Positions 18,256 through 26,350 of a stretch of DNA of 64,000 nucleotides are shown one piece after another. The position numbers were made by a program, and so were the translations under genes. Position 1 is the stretch's first letter, and every line of letters starts with the position of its first letter. The DNA is from Terriglobia bacterium. GTDB taxonomy: Bacteria; Acidobacteriota; Terriglobia; Terriglobales; Acidobacteriaceae. The DNA is taken from contig JAIQEY010000005.1 of the NCBI GenBank assembly GCA_020073565.1, forward strand, positions 118,626 through 182,625, written 5' to 3'. Under the pieces are notes generated by a model, which was not told where the DNA came from, ran no database searches, and worked only from the letters and a program-made list of their open reading frames with translations.

Positions 18256-19275
18256 ATGATTGTCGCCATGCAAGATTCGGCCAGTGAAGATCAGATCCAG
18301 CATGTGATCGATCAACTGGTCCAGATGGGCTTCGAGGTCCACCGCTCCACCGGGGCGCGCCAGACCGTGCTTGGCGGAGTGGGCGCACATCCCGAATTCG
18401 ACATCCGCGAAGTCGAGATGCTGCCGGGCGTGCAACAAGTCCACCGCATCACTTCGCCTTACAAGCTCGCCGGACGCAGCTTCCGCCCCGAGGGCACCGT
18501 CATAAAGTTTGGCAATGGCCTGGAAATTGGCGGCAAAAGCATCGTCGTCATGGCCGGGCCGTGCTCGGTCGAATCCCACGACCAGCTTTTCGCTGTTTCC
18601 GAATTGATCGCCAAAGCCGGCGCCCGCGTGCTCCGCGGTGGAGCCTTCAAGCCGCGCTCATCGCCTTATTCCTTCCAGGGTATGGGCGAAGAAGGTTTGA
18701 AACTGCTGCGCGAGGCGGGCGACCGGTTCAACCTGCTCGTCATCAGCGAAGTCATGGAAATCTCGCAGATCCCGCTGATGCTCCCCTACATTGACATTTT
18801 CCAAGTGGGCGCGCGCAACATGCAGAACTTCAATCTGCTGCGCGAGTTGGGCAAGGCCCGCAAGCCCGTGCTCCTCAAACGCGGGATCGCAGCCACCATC
18901 GAGGAACTTTTGCTCTCCGCCGAATACCTGCTCTCCGGAGGCAACTACGAAATTATTCTGTGCGAGCGCGGCATTCGCACCTTCGAGACATACACGCGCA
19001 ACACGATGGATATCTCAGCCATCCCGATCGTCCACAAACTCTCGCACCTGCCTATGACCGCCGATCCCTCACACGGCACCGGACGACGCGACAAGGTTCC
19101 GCCCATGGCGCTCGCGTCGGTCGCCGCCGGGGCCGATGCTTTGCTGATCGAGGTCCATCACCAACCCGATAAGGCACTGTCGGACGGCGCGCAGTCGCTC
19201 TACCCCGAGCAGTTTGCGAAGCTGATGGACGGGATCCGAATGATCGCCCCCGCCATCGGCCGCCAGATCGCGTAA
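18256..19275 (+). CDS. aroF: 3-deoxy-7-phosphoheptulonate (DAHP) synthase, type I-beta
   Basis: 339 residues from ATG 18256; the open frame begins in the upstream repeat at 18199, which is not a sensible start. An N-terminal ferredoxin-like (ACT-type) domain of about 90 residues is followed by the barrel: VVMAGPCSVES, RVLRGGAFKPRSSPYSFQG, QVGARNMQNFNLL, PVLLKRGIAATIEE, LCERGIRTFE and ADPSHGTGRRD. It condenses PEP and erythrose-4-phosphate, the first step of the shikimate pathway. The regulatory domain suggests feedback control by an aromatic amino acid, as in Thermotoga-type enzymes. Confidence 0.95.
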   Translation: MIVAMQDSASEDQIQHVIDQLVQMGFEVHRSTGARQTVLGGVGAHPEFDIREVEMLPGVQQVHRITSPYKLAGRSFRPEGTVIKFGNGLEIGGKSIVVMAGPCSVESHDQLFAVSELIAKAGARVLRGGAFKPRSSPYSFQGMGEEGLKLLREAGDRFNLLVISEVMEISQIPLMLPYIDIFQVGARNMQNFNLLRELGKARKPVLLKRGIAATIEELLLSAEYLLSGGNYEIILCERGIRTFETYTRNTMDISAIPIVHKLSHLPMTADPSHGTGRRDKVPPMALASVAAGADALLIEVHHQPDKALSDGAQSLYPEQFAKLMDGIRMIAPAIGRQIA

Positions 19276-19295
19276 ACTGCTTTCGCTGCTTAGGA

Positions 19296-19370
19296 TTGTC
19301 ATCCCGAGCGAAGCAAGGGATCTGCAGTTCGCCGCGAGATGCAGATCCCTCGCTCCGCTCGGGATGACAA
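19296..19370. repeat. Long inverted repeat, TCATCCCGAGC type
   Basis: 31-nt arms at 19296-19326 and 19340-19370 with two mismatches and a 13-nt loop. The arms begin TTGTCATCCCGAGCG. Read as protein on the minus strand it gives CHPERSEGSASRGE, a familiar spurious ORF of many bacterial genomes, so it is a widespread mobile or REP-like palindrome. It fills the DAHP synthase-tyrA spacer. Confidence 0.85.
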
Positions 19371-19393
19371 AACTCAATTTTCCAGCAACACCA

Positions 19394-20287
19394 ATGGCCT
19401 TCAAGCAAGTCACCATCATCGGCACGGGTCTGATCGGCGGCTCGCTCGGCCTCGCCCTCAAGAAGCGCCGCCTTGCCGGACGCATCGTCGGCTGCGATCG
19501 CGCTCCCGTCCTCGAGCGAGCACAGGACTGCGGCGCCATCGACACGGGATCTACCAATCCCGCGGATGCCGTGCACGGCAGTGATCTGGTCGTGCTGGCA
19601 ACACCGGTGATCCCTATCCTCGATCTCATCGACCGCCTCGGCCCCGCGCTTCCCGCAAAGACTCTGGTGACGGACGTTGGCAGCACCAAAGTGGAAATTG
19701 TGCGGCGCGCGGTCAAGTCGTTCGGGCGAAACGCCGGGCAGCGCTTCCTCGCGGGGCATCCCATGGCAGGCAAGGAGCACGCCGGCGTCGAGTTCGCCGA
19801 TGCCAATCTGTTCGAAGGCGCTGCCTGGCTGTTCACGCCGCTTCCCGGCCAGAACGTGCACGCCGGACTCTGCGGAGAGTTCGTTCATTGCGCTGAAAAA
19901 ATGGGCGCTCGGGTCGCGCTGCTTGATCCCGCCGACCACGACCGCTTCTGCGCCTGGATCAGCCACCTTCCGCAGATGATCTCGACTGCGCTCGCCGCTG
20001 CGTTAGTAGAAGAATTTGGACCGGACGCGCCCGTGCTCGATATCGGTGGAAAGACTCTGCGCGAACTCACCCGCATCGCGAGCAGCCCGTACTCAATGTG
20101 GCGCGACGTCGCCATCACCAATAAGAAAAATCTTTCCGACGCCTTGCAGAAACTCGAACAGCGCCTCGCCCACATCCGGGAAAACCTGGACACCCGCGAA
20201 CTGGCCCAGGAATTCGAACGCGCCCACGAGCTAAGAAGAAACTCACCACGGAGACACGGAGACACAGAGAAAGGCAAAAGAAAATGA
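19394..20287 (+). CDS. tyrA: Prephenate dehydrogenase
   Basis: 297 residues from ATG 19394; ATG 19364 lies in the upstream palindrome. Rossmann motif VTIIGTGLIGGSLG, then VTDVGSTK, the active-site segment HPMAGKEH, WISHLPQMIS and a C-terminal helical dimer domain. It oxidises prephenate to 4-hydroxyphenylpyruvate for tyrosine. The last 15 residues (NSPRRHGDTEKGKRK) and the stop codon are encoded by the first arm and loop of a CACAGAGA-type hairpin, so the original C-terminus has probably been replaced or extended by repeat DNA. Confidence 0.93.
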   Translation: MAFKQVTIIGTGLIGGSLGLALKKRRLAGRIVGCDRAPVLERAQDCGAIDTGSTNPADAVHGSDLVVLATPVIPILDLIDRLGPALPAKTLVTDVGSTKVEIVRRAVKSFGRNAGQRFLAGHPMAGKEHAGVEFADANLFEGAAWLFTPLPGQNVHAGLCGEFVHCAEKMGARVALLDPADHDRFCAWISHLPQMISTALAAALVEEFGPDAPVLDIGGKTLRELTRIASSPYSMWRDVAITNKKNLSDALQKLEQRLAHIRENLDTRELAQEFERAHELRRNSPRRHGDTEKGKRK

Positions 20288-20324
20288 ATTCAGAATTTCT
20301 CCGTGTCTCCGTGTCTCCGTGGTG
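20244..20324. repeat. Hairpin of CACGGAGA 8-nt units overlapping tyrA 3' end
   Basis: Arms 20244-20272 and 20296-20324, each 29 nt with one mismatch, 23-nt loop. Each arm is three tandem 8-nt units (CACGGAGA, CACGGAGA, CACAGAGA). The tyrA stop (20285-20287) lies in the loop. Related sequences: 23263-23295, 25459-25490 and inside ligD 34001-34154. Confidence 0.85.
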
Positions 20325-20357
20325 CATTCTCACACGATCCGTTAGAATTCGTCTGCT

Positions 20358-21065
20358 ATGCACAAGGTCGTCGCTAGCGCCGAAGAGGCGATCCGAGATG
20401 TATTTGAAGGGGCCACCATCATGGTCGGCGGGTTCGGGCTTTGCGGAATGCCGGAGAATCTAATCCGCGCCCTCGCCCGCAAGGGGGTTAAGAACCTCAC
20501 CACCATCAGCAACAACGCGGGAGTCGACGGCTTCGGCATGGGGCTGCTGCTCGCCAATGGCCAGATCCGGCGTCACATTGGCACCTACGTCGGCGAAAAT
20601 AAGCTTCTTGAACAGATGGTGCTGAACGGCACCGTGCAGCTCGACCTGGTTCCGCAGGGAACGTTCTCTGAGCGGATTCGTGCCGCGGGAGCGGGCATTC
20701 CGGCGTTCTTTACTCCCACGGGAGTGGGAACCATGGTCGCGAAGGGCAAGGAAGCCCGCGATTTCGACGGCCGCACTTACATTATGGAGCGCGCGCTAAA
20801 AGCGGACTTCGCGTTCGTCAAAGCGTGGAAGGGCGACAAGTGGGGCAACCTGGTGTATCGCAAGACCGCGCGCAACTTCAATCCCATGATGGCCACCGCC
20901 GCCAAGGTCACCATCGCTGAAGTCGAACACCTGGTCGAACCCGGAGAACTCGATCCCGACATGGTCCATACGCCCAGCGTGTTCGTGAAAAGAATTTTCC
21001 AGGGCGAGCTGTTTGAGAGACGAATCGAGAAGAGAACGGTGAGGAAGGAAGTCGCTGGTCGTTAG
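20358..21065 (+). CDS. scoA: 3-oxoacid CoA-transferase subunit A
   Basis: 235 residues. Seen: GATIMVGGFGLCGMPENLI near the N-terminus, LTTISNNAG, RHIGTYVGENKLLEQ, ELDLVPQGTF-like and GIPAFFTPTGVGT, all characteristic of the alpha subunit of succinyl-CoA/acetoacetyl-CoA transferase. It works with subunit B to move CoA between succinate and acetoacetate. The last residues (VAGR) and stop fall inside a heptamer repeat. It follows tyrA but has no evident link to aromatic synthesis, except possible use of acetoacetate from Tyr degradation. Confidence 0.92.
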   Translation: MHKVVASAEEAIRDVFEGATIMVGGFGLCGMPENLIRALARKGVKNLTTISNNAGVDGFGMGLLLANGQIRRHIGTYVGENKLLEQMVLNGTVQLDLVPQGTFSERIRAAGAGIPAFFTPTGVGTMVAKGKEARDFDGRTYIMERALKADFAFVKAWKGDKWGNLVYRKTARNFNPMMATAAKVTIAEVEHLVEPGELDPDMVHTPSVFVKRIFQGELFERRIEKRTVRKEVAGR

Positions 21066-21122
21066 TCGCTAGTCGTTAGCGTATCACTGCCGAATACGAC
21101 CAACGACTAGCGACCGCCGACT
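21051..21122. repeat. 7-nt tandem/inverted repeat (GTCGCTA/GTCGTTA) between scoA and scoB
   Basis: GTCGCTG, GTCGTTA, GTCGCTA, GTCGTTA in tandem, then the complement. GTCGCTAGTCGTT (21065-21077) pairs perfectly with AACGACTAGCGAC (21102-21114). It begins inside scoA and ends before the scoB ribosome site. Confidence 0.8.
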
Positions 21123-21140
21123 GTTTCTTCGAAGGAAACA

Positions 21141-21824
21141 ATGTCAACTTTGCCGAAAGCAACAAAGGATACCGACAAACGTGAGCGCATCGTCAGGCGT
21201 ATCGCCTGTGAACTACGCGACGGCTTCTACGTCAACCTCGGCATCGGCTTGCCCACGCTGATTGCCAATTACGTTCCGCCGGGCATGGACGTTATTCTTC
21301 AATCCGAGAACGGCATGCTCGGCATCGGCCCGTATCCTGCCGAAGGCACCGAAGACGCCGACCTGATCAATGCCGGCAAGGAAACCGTCAGCGAACTTCC
21401 CGGCACTGCCTACTTTTCAAGCGCCGATTCGTTCGCCATGATTCGCGGCGGCCACGTCGATCTGAGCGTGCTCGGCGCGATGGAAGTCGACGAACAGGGC
21501 AATCTCGCCAACTGGATGATTCCCGGCAAAATGGTCAAAGGCATGGGCGGCGCGATGGACTTGGTCGCCGGCGCACGCCGCGTGATCATCGCTATGGAGC
21601 ACGCCACCAAAGACGGCCAACCGAAAATCCTGAAGAAATGCACGCTCCCGCTGACCGGGGTGAAGGTCGTGGACACGATCGTCACCGAGATGGCTTTTAT
21701 CCGAGTCACGCCCGAGGGCCTGCTGCTCGAAGAGATCGCTCCCGGCCTGACGGTGGAGGACGTGCAGCGAGCCACCGAACCCAAACTGCGACTCAGCCCC
21801 CAACTGAAGACGATGCAAGGCTAG
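21141..21824 (+). CDS. scoB: 3-oxoacid CoA-transferase subunit B
   Basis: 227 residues. The catalytic glutamate is in [14 protein letters not shown]. Other family motifs: [42 protein letters not shown] (seen in two parts) and [12 protein letters not shown]. It forms the catalytic half of the CoA-transferase with the gene upstream. AAGGAA lies before the ATG. Confidence 0.95.
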   Translation: MSTLPKATKDTDKRERIVRRIACELRDGFYVNLGIGLPTLIANYVPPGMDVILQSENGMLGIGPYPAEGTEDADLINAGKETVSELPGTAYFSSADSFAMIRGGHVDLSVLGAMEVDEQGNLANWMIPGKMVKGMGGAMDLVAGARRVIIAMEHATKDGQPKILKKCTLPLTGVKVVDTIVTEMAFIRVTPEGLLLEEIAPGLTVEDVQRATEPKLRLSPQLKTMQG

Positions 21825-21903
21825 GACCTCGAATGGCGAACTGTAGCGCCGCCGTCCCGGTGACTGTCGTGGGGGCATCGCCTGCAAGGGTGACCGCAAC
21901 AGT

Positions 21904-23262
21904 ATGGTGAACCTGATCAACTGCCGTGGGCGACGGTGGACCCTCATCCTATGGCTCTTGATCCTTCTGGCGGGCACTGAGTTCATCGTGCGCGGCCCCT
22001 TACGGTTTGCTCATCACCGAGACTTTAACGATTTCATTTCTCCCTACATTCAGAGCAAAGCCTGGGTAAAGGGGATTGATCCCTACAGCCCCGCTAATCT
22101 GGCTCGGCGGTGGCCTCGCGAGGCGGAACAACCCGAGTTTCTTGAAAAAGATCTTGCGAACGGAACCTTGGTTCTCAGGCGGGGAATCCCCACCGCCTAC
22201 CCGCTCACCGCTCTCTTTGTACTCGCTCCGATGACGATTCTTCCTTGGCCCCTTGCGCATGCCGTATGGTTGGCCATCAATCTGTTGGCCTATGCGTCCA
22301 TGGGTGTGTCGCTTGCTTTACTCATCCGTCTCCGCTGGAACGAGCCACGGACCTATGTCTTTTGCGCGTTTCTACTGGCGCTCGCTCCTTTCCACACCGG
22401 GTTGGGAGCGGGCAGCATCGCCATTGTCGTTGTCTCAATCGCGGCAATCGTGTGCCTGGCGGCGGAACGCCGGCACGACATCCTGGCGGGGGCGCTGCTG
22501 GCGATCGCCATCAGTCTTAAGCCCCAGATTGCTCTTCCCTTCCTGCTTTATTTCCTGCTGTGCCGACGATGGCGCTTGGCAGGTACCGCGATCGGAATCG
22601 TTGCCGTGATCGCTGGTCTCGCTGTTTTTCGATTGACGATCGCAGGCGCACCGTGGCTTGAGAGCTACCTCGATGACAATCGGATCTTGTTTTCCCGCGG
22701 CAGCCTGGGGGACTTCACCGAGGCCAATCCGATTCGCTTTGGCTTGGTGAATCTCCAGGTGCTGCTCTACGTCATTCTTCACGATCGGGCCACTGCGAAC
22801 GGTCTGGCGCTGACGGTGGGAATCATTGCGGGACTCTGGTGGTTATTCCTTCAAAGGAAGCACTCCGCTAACGAGCAATTGCTCGGCTTGAGTGCGCTCG
22901 TAGTGATCAGCCTCTTGCCCGTCTACCACCGGCTGTACGATGCGTCCTTGCTGGCTTTCCCTCTGGCCTGGAGTCTGACTGAGCTGTCCGGAAGAATTCG
23001 GTCACTCGGGAACATGACCTTTTGTTTGATTCTTCCCTTCTTGGTGCCCGGCGGAACCTTGCTGGAACAAATGCAGCTGAGAGGTTACGTCAGCGCGGCG
23101 GTGCAAGGCTCATGGTGGTGGAATGCGCTGGTTATGCCTCACCAGGTGTGGGCCCTGGTCATTCTCGGCATGGTTTTACTGGAAGCGATGAGATGGAGCG
23201 CGAACGACAACCGGATGAGTTCCCATGACACTAAATCCGGGTCGTCGATCCAAGAAACATAA
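21904..23262 (+). CDS. GT87 (DUF2029) polytopic membrane glycosyltransferase-like protein
   Basis: 452 residues with about ten membrane helices. The first large loop has RDFNDFISPYIQSKAW...DPYSP, the acidic loop of GT-C mannosyltransferases of family 87. Later ISLKPQIALPFLLYFLL and YHRLYDASLLAFPLAWSL are recognisable DUF2029 blocks. The family uses polyprenyl-phospho-mannose to extend cell-envelope glycans in Actinobacteria; the acceptor here is unknown. A paralogue with the same blocks is at 48178-49584. Confidence 0.8.
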   Translation: MVNLINCRGRRWTLILWLLILLAGTEFIVRGPLRFAHHRDFNDFISPYIQSKAWVKGIDPYSPANLARRWPREAEQPEFLEKDLANGTLVLRRGIPTAYPLTALFVLAPMTILPWPLAHAVWLAINLLAYASMGVSLALLIRLRWNEPRTYVFCAFLLALAPFHTGLGAGSIAIVVVSIAAIVCLAAERRHDILAGALLAIAISLKPQIALPFLLYFLLCRRWRLAGTAIGIVAVIAGLAVFRLTIAGAPWLESYLDDNRILFSRGSLGDFTEANPIRFGLVNLQVLLYVILHDRATANGLALTVGIIAGLWWLFLQRKHSANEQLLGLSALVVISLLPVYHRLYDASLLAFPLAWSLTELSGRIRSLGNMTFCLILPFLVPGGTLLEQMQLRGYVSAAVQGSWWWNALVMPHQVWALVILGMVLLEAMRWSANDNRMSSHDTKSGSSIQET

Positions 23263-23295
23263 CCACAGAGGGAACAGAGGGCACAGAGGAAAAAC
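23263..23295. repeat. CACAGAGG 9-nt repeat, single arm
   Basis: Three units (CACAGAGGG, AACAGAGGG, CACAGAGGA) start at the first base after the GT87 stop codon. Same family as the tyrA and ligD elements. Confidence 0.7.
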
Positions 23296-23329
23296 GCTCC
23301 GGTTTTGTCGTCGACCAACGAGATGCCTG

Positions 23330-23542
23330 CTAAACCACGTGCCGGAGCTTGAATGGCGCGCTCAGCAAACGCGCGGGAAACAGAATAACGGCGGTTACCA
23401 ATGCGAGCACTCCGTGGACCGCGATGCCGACCAGTCGGAACGGGAGCAGCAGAAGCCACACGATGGGATAGAGGATCAGGGCGAGCAGGGCCAGAGGCCA
23501 GCAGAGGACGAAGAGAAGGCACCAAAGCAGGAATGCGAGCAT
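23330..23542 (-). CDS. Small membrane protein, unknown function
   Basis: 70 residues, nearly all hydrophobic (MLAFLLWCLLFVLCWPLALLALIL...), two or three membrane spans with a basic C-terminus (LSAPFKLRHVV). A strong ribosome site (AGGGAGG) lies just before the ATG, which supports a real gene despite the size. Family not recognised. Confidence 0.7.
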   Translation of the reverse strand: MLAFLLWCLLFVLCWPLALLALILYPIVWLLLLPFRLVGIAVHGVLALVTAVILFPARLLSAPFKLRHVV

Positions 23543-23668
23543 GGGGAGACCTCCCTAGGTTTATTTACGCATGAGGAGGGAGAAAAGTTCAACTTGGCAG
23601 GATGAAGCTCCGGACGAAATCTAAGGGATCCCACGGCGGTCGGGTAGTGTCACTTTTGGCGGACAGAG

Positions 23669-23702
23669 CCTGCCCTGAGCGGAGCCGAAGGGAGTGTCCG
23701 CC
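23669..23702. repeat. CCCTGAGCGGAGCCGAAGGG repeat downstream of mtnA
   Basis: A short element of the same type as 1177-1262 (complement of CCCTTCGACTCCGCTCAGGG) ends at the mtnA stop codon. Such elements are common dispersed repeats in soil bacteria. Confidence 0.55.
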
Positions 23703-24743
23703 CTACACTTTCTCGGCTAACTGGCGCAGCGATTGTTCGTAGGGAGCCTTCGCTACGCCTTTTTCGGTGATGATCGCTGCTACGTACTTTGCGGGGGTTA
23801 CGTCGAAGGCTGGATTCTCTACTTCGACTCCGTCGGGAACCATTTGCTTGCCGGCGATGTGCGTTACTTCTTTTGCGTTGCGCTGTTCGATCGGAATCTT
23901 GCTGCCATCGGGAGTTTCCAGATCGACGGTTGAGATCGGCGCGGCTACGTAGAACGGGATGCCGTGTTCTTTGGCCAGGACCGCGACGGTGTAAGTGCCA
24001 ATCTTGTTGGCGACGTCGCCGTTGGCGGCAATGCGGTCAGCGCCCACGACGATGGCTCTGATCTTGCCTTGTTTCATCATTGCGCCGGCCATGTTGTCGG
24101 AGATGACCGTCGTGGGAATGCCGTCTTTCATTAGTTCCCAGGCAGTGAGGCGCGAGCCTTGCAGGAAGGGACGCGTTTCGTCGGCATAAACGTGAATCTT
24201 CTTGCCTTGTTCCACGGCCGCGCGGATGACGCCGAGAGCGGTACCGTATCCGGCGGTGGCGAGCGCGCCGGCGTTGCAGTGGGTAAGCACGCCGCCGCTG
24301 GAGGGCATGAGCGCTGCGCCGTGGCGTCCCATGGCCTGGTTGGCGGCGATGTCTTCGGTGTGCATGCGCTGCGCTTCTTCGATTAGCGCTTGCTTGATCT
24401 GCGGGATGGGACGGATGCGCAGGGTTTCAAACTTGTCCTGCATGCGGCGGATTGCCCAAAAGAGATTGACGGCAGTTGGACGCGTCTGGCGAATCGCTTC
24501 GCAGATCTGGTTGAAGTCTTTCTTGAGGTCGGCACCGTTTTCGGCTTTGGAGTTTTTCACGCCGAGCGCGATACCCATGGCAGCGGCCACGCCGATTGCG
24601 GGCGCGCCCCGCACGACCATGTTGCGGATGACGTCGGCTACCTGCTGGTGGGTGGTGCAGGTTACATACACTTCTTCGGTGGGCAGCTTCGTCTGGTCAA
24701 TGAAGCGTACGCCGTGGTCGGTCCATTCGAGAGTTTGAATCAT
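23703..24743 (-). CDS. mtnA: S-methyl-5-thioribose-1-phosphate isomerase
   Basis: 346 residues, eIF2B-like fold. [14 protein letters not shown] near residue 45, [16 protein letters not shown] motif with the catalytic Cys, [11 protein letters not shown] with catalytic Asp, and [19 protein letters not shown]. It isomerises MTR-1-P to MTRu-1-P in methionine salvage. No other salvage gene is adjacent. It lies downstream of pyrE on the same strand across a heptamer repeat. Confidence 0.95.
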   Translation of the reverse strand: MIQTLEWTDHGVRFIDQTKLPTEEVYVTCTTHQQVADVIRNMVVRGAPAIGVAAAMGIALGVKNSKAENGADLKKDFNQICEAIRQTRPTAVNLFWAIRRMQDKFETLRIRPIPQIKQALIEEAQRMHTEDIAANQAMGRHGAALMPSSGGVLTHCNAGALATAGYGTALGVIRAAVEQGKKIHVYADETRPFLQGSRLTAWELMKDGIPTTVISDNMAGAMMKQGKIRAIVVGADRIAANGDVANKIGTYTVAVLAKEHGIPFYVAAPISTVDLETPDGSKIPIEQRNAKEVTHIAGKQMVPDGVEVENPAFDVTPAKYVAAIITEKGVAKAPYEQSLRQLAEKV

Positions 24744-24747
24744 TCTA

Positions 24748-24788
24748 GGCTATAGGCTTTCGGCTCTTGGCCTTTGGCTTTTGGCTAC
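24748..24788. repeat. 7-nt tandem repeat (GGCTTTT/GGCTCTT) in pyrE-mtnA spacer
   Basis: GGCTATA, GGCTTTC, GGCTCTT, GGCCTTT, GGCTTTT, GGCTACG: six units at exact 7-nt period filling the spacer between the pyrE stop and the mtnA start. Confidence 0.8.
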
Positions 24789-24794
24789 GAGACT

Positions 24795-25361
24795 CTATCC
24801 GCTGATCTCCAAGTGATGCTTCCGCACTTCGTTCGCAGTGAAAATCGAGATGAACGGGGCGGGCGCGGCGGCCTTCTCCACGTTGGGACGGCCGTGCGCT
24901 TCCTGGCGTTCTACCAGGCACATTGCGCCTACGATCTCGAATCCGAAGTCGTGGGCGGCCTCGATGGCTTGGACGGTCGAGGCGCCGGTGGTGCAAACGT
25001 CGTCGACGATGACGACGGCAGCACCTTTTTCGCGGAAGCCTTCGATGCGCTGGCCCGTGCCGTGTTGCTTTTCGGCTTTGCGGACGAGAAAGCCGTGTAT
25101 TTTGCCGCTGGCGATAGCGATGGCGACAACGATGGGGTCGGCGCCCATGGTGAGGCCTCCGATGGCTTCGGGTTCCCATCCGAGTTCCCGGATTTCTTCG
25201 AGGAAGACTTCGCCCGTGAGTTGCGCGCCGCGGGCATCGAGCGTAGTGGTGCGGCAGTCGACGTAGTAGTCGCTGGTGCCGCCGGAGGAGAGTTGGAACT
25301 CTCCGAGGCGGAAAGACTTTTTGGCCAGCATTTCCAGGAGCTCTTGGCGCGCGGTGGACAT
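24795..25361 (-). CDS. pyrE: Orotate phosphoribosyltransferase
   Basis: 188 residues. LSSGGTSDYYVDCRT substrate loop, GGLTMGADPI, FLVRKAEKQHGTGQRIEG (flexible catalytic loop with Lys), and the PRPP-binding motif VVIVDDVCTTGAS. It makes OMP from orotate and PRPP in pyrimidine synthesis. Standard length. Part of a minus-strand run with mtnA downstream; other pyr genes are elsewhere. Confidence 0.95.
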   Translation of the reverse strand: MSTARQELLEMLAKKSFRLGEFQLSSGGTSDYYVDCRTTTLDARGAQLTGEVFLEEIRELGWEPEAIGGLTMGADPIVVAIAIASGKIHGFLVRKAEKQHGTGQRIEGFREKGAAVVIVDDVCTTGASTVQAIEAAHDFGFEIVGAMCLVERQEAHGRPNVEKAAAPAPFISIFTANEVRKHHLEISG

Positions 25362-25376
25362 GAAGTCCTTTTATAA

Positions 25377-25507
25377 CAGTGGGCAGTGGTCAGTGGCCAG
25401 TGGGCAGTCATTCATTGCTGGACCTCTAGAGATCACACGGTCGCCGCGAAGAACGATTACCGCAGAGAACACAGAGGATCACAGAGGAAAACTGGCTACT
25501 GACTACT
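25377..25507. repeat. Composite repeat: 7-nt units plus CACAGAGG units
   Basis: 25377-25410 holds CAGTGGG, CAGTGGT, CAGTGGC, CAGTGGG, CAGTCAT at 7-nt period. 25459-25490 holds CAGAGAACA, CAGAGGATCA, CAGAGGAAA. A short CTACTGA repeat follows at 25494-25507, at the 3' end of the CPBP gene. Both repeat families thus meet in one spacer. Confidence 0.75.
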
Positions 25508-26350
25508 GAGCTTTTCCAAATGGCGGAAGCCGTCGGTGGCGATGAGGAGCATCAAGATGATGGTTCCGTTGTAGCCTGCGTGGACTAGAACACCTGCGGC
25601 TACGGAATCTTTTTTCGCTCGCACCGTGCCTAGAACCAGGCCTACCAGGAAAATCAGGAGTACGGACGCCCAGGAGTATCCGTATTGAGCGGCGTGCATC
25701 AGACCGAATCCCAAGGCAGACACGGAAATTCCTATGCCCATGCCGAAGCGGCGCGCCAGTACCGGGTAGAAGAATCCGCGGAAAAACAATTCCTCCATCA
25801 GCGGCCCGAGAGTCACGGCGAAAACCGCGATCAGAACTACCGTCGCAGGGCGACGGAGCAATGCGTCAAATGGTGTCTCCTTGGGAAAAGGAAGAAAGCG
25901 CCCCAGGAGGAGAAAGACGATCTGCATCGCAAGACCCAGGCCCATGAACGGCCAGATGTTCGCGGGCCAATTCCAGTGGATGGATTTCCAGAATCGCGGG
26001 CTACGCCTTTCCTTCGTAACCAGGATGTACATGTAGCCGAGCACCAACAGATAGGCGAACATCTGGGCGACGATCATCAGCTCAGGAAGGGAAGTGAGGC
26101 GGAGAGCTCGCGCCTTGAAGGTTGCGCCGGGCACAACGGCAAGCATGGCGAACACGGAGGCGAAAAGAATGACGAGCGCGATGATCAGCAGACGGAAAAC
26201 GTCCAGGCCGCTCCACACCGGATCCCGCGGGACAGCGGGAAGTTGGTCGGCGGGCAGCCCGGCAACGGGCTCGGGCGCACGCGGTATGGCAGGAGTCAAT
26301 TCAGGCTGAGTCTCCGGCCGCCCTTCTGGACTGTCCGCGAAAGTGTTCAC
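25496..26350 (-). CDS. CPBP-family intramembrane metalloprotease (CAAX-protease-like)
   Basis: 284 residues. A proline-rich cytoplasmic N-terminus of about 55 residues is followed by seven or eight membrane helices. Catalytic motifs EELFFRGFF (EExxxR) and a later [10 protein letters not shown] (HxxxB) match the CPBP/Abi glutamic metalloprotease family, acting within the inner membrane. Possible roles are prenyl-peptide maturation or bacteriocin tolerance; nothing local decides. The GTG start overlaps the uvrA stop (GTGA), so it is translationally coupled to uvrA. Confidence 0.9.
   Translation of the reverse strand: MNTFADSPEGRPETQPELTPAIPRAPEPVAGLPADQLPAVPRDPVWSGLDVFRLLIIALVILFASVFAMLAVVPGATFKARALRLTSLPELMIVAQMFAYLLVLGYMYILVTKERRSPRFWKSIHWNWPANIWPFMGLGLAMQIVFLLLGRFLPFPKETPFDALLRRPATVVLIAVFAVTLGPLMEELFFRGFFYPVLARRFGMGIGISVSALGFGLMHAAQYGYSWASVLLIFLVGLVLGTVRAKKDSVAAGVLVHAGYNGTIILMLLIATDGFRHLEKLSSQ

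Noticed and set aside
19052..19966. Minus-strand ORF containing CHPERSEGSASRGE
   Set aside because: The peptide comes from the intergenic palindrome; a well-known false ORF.
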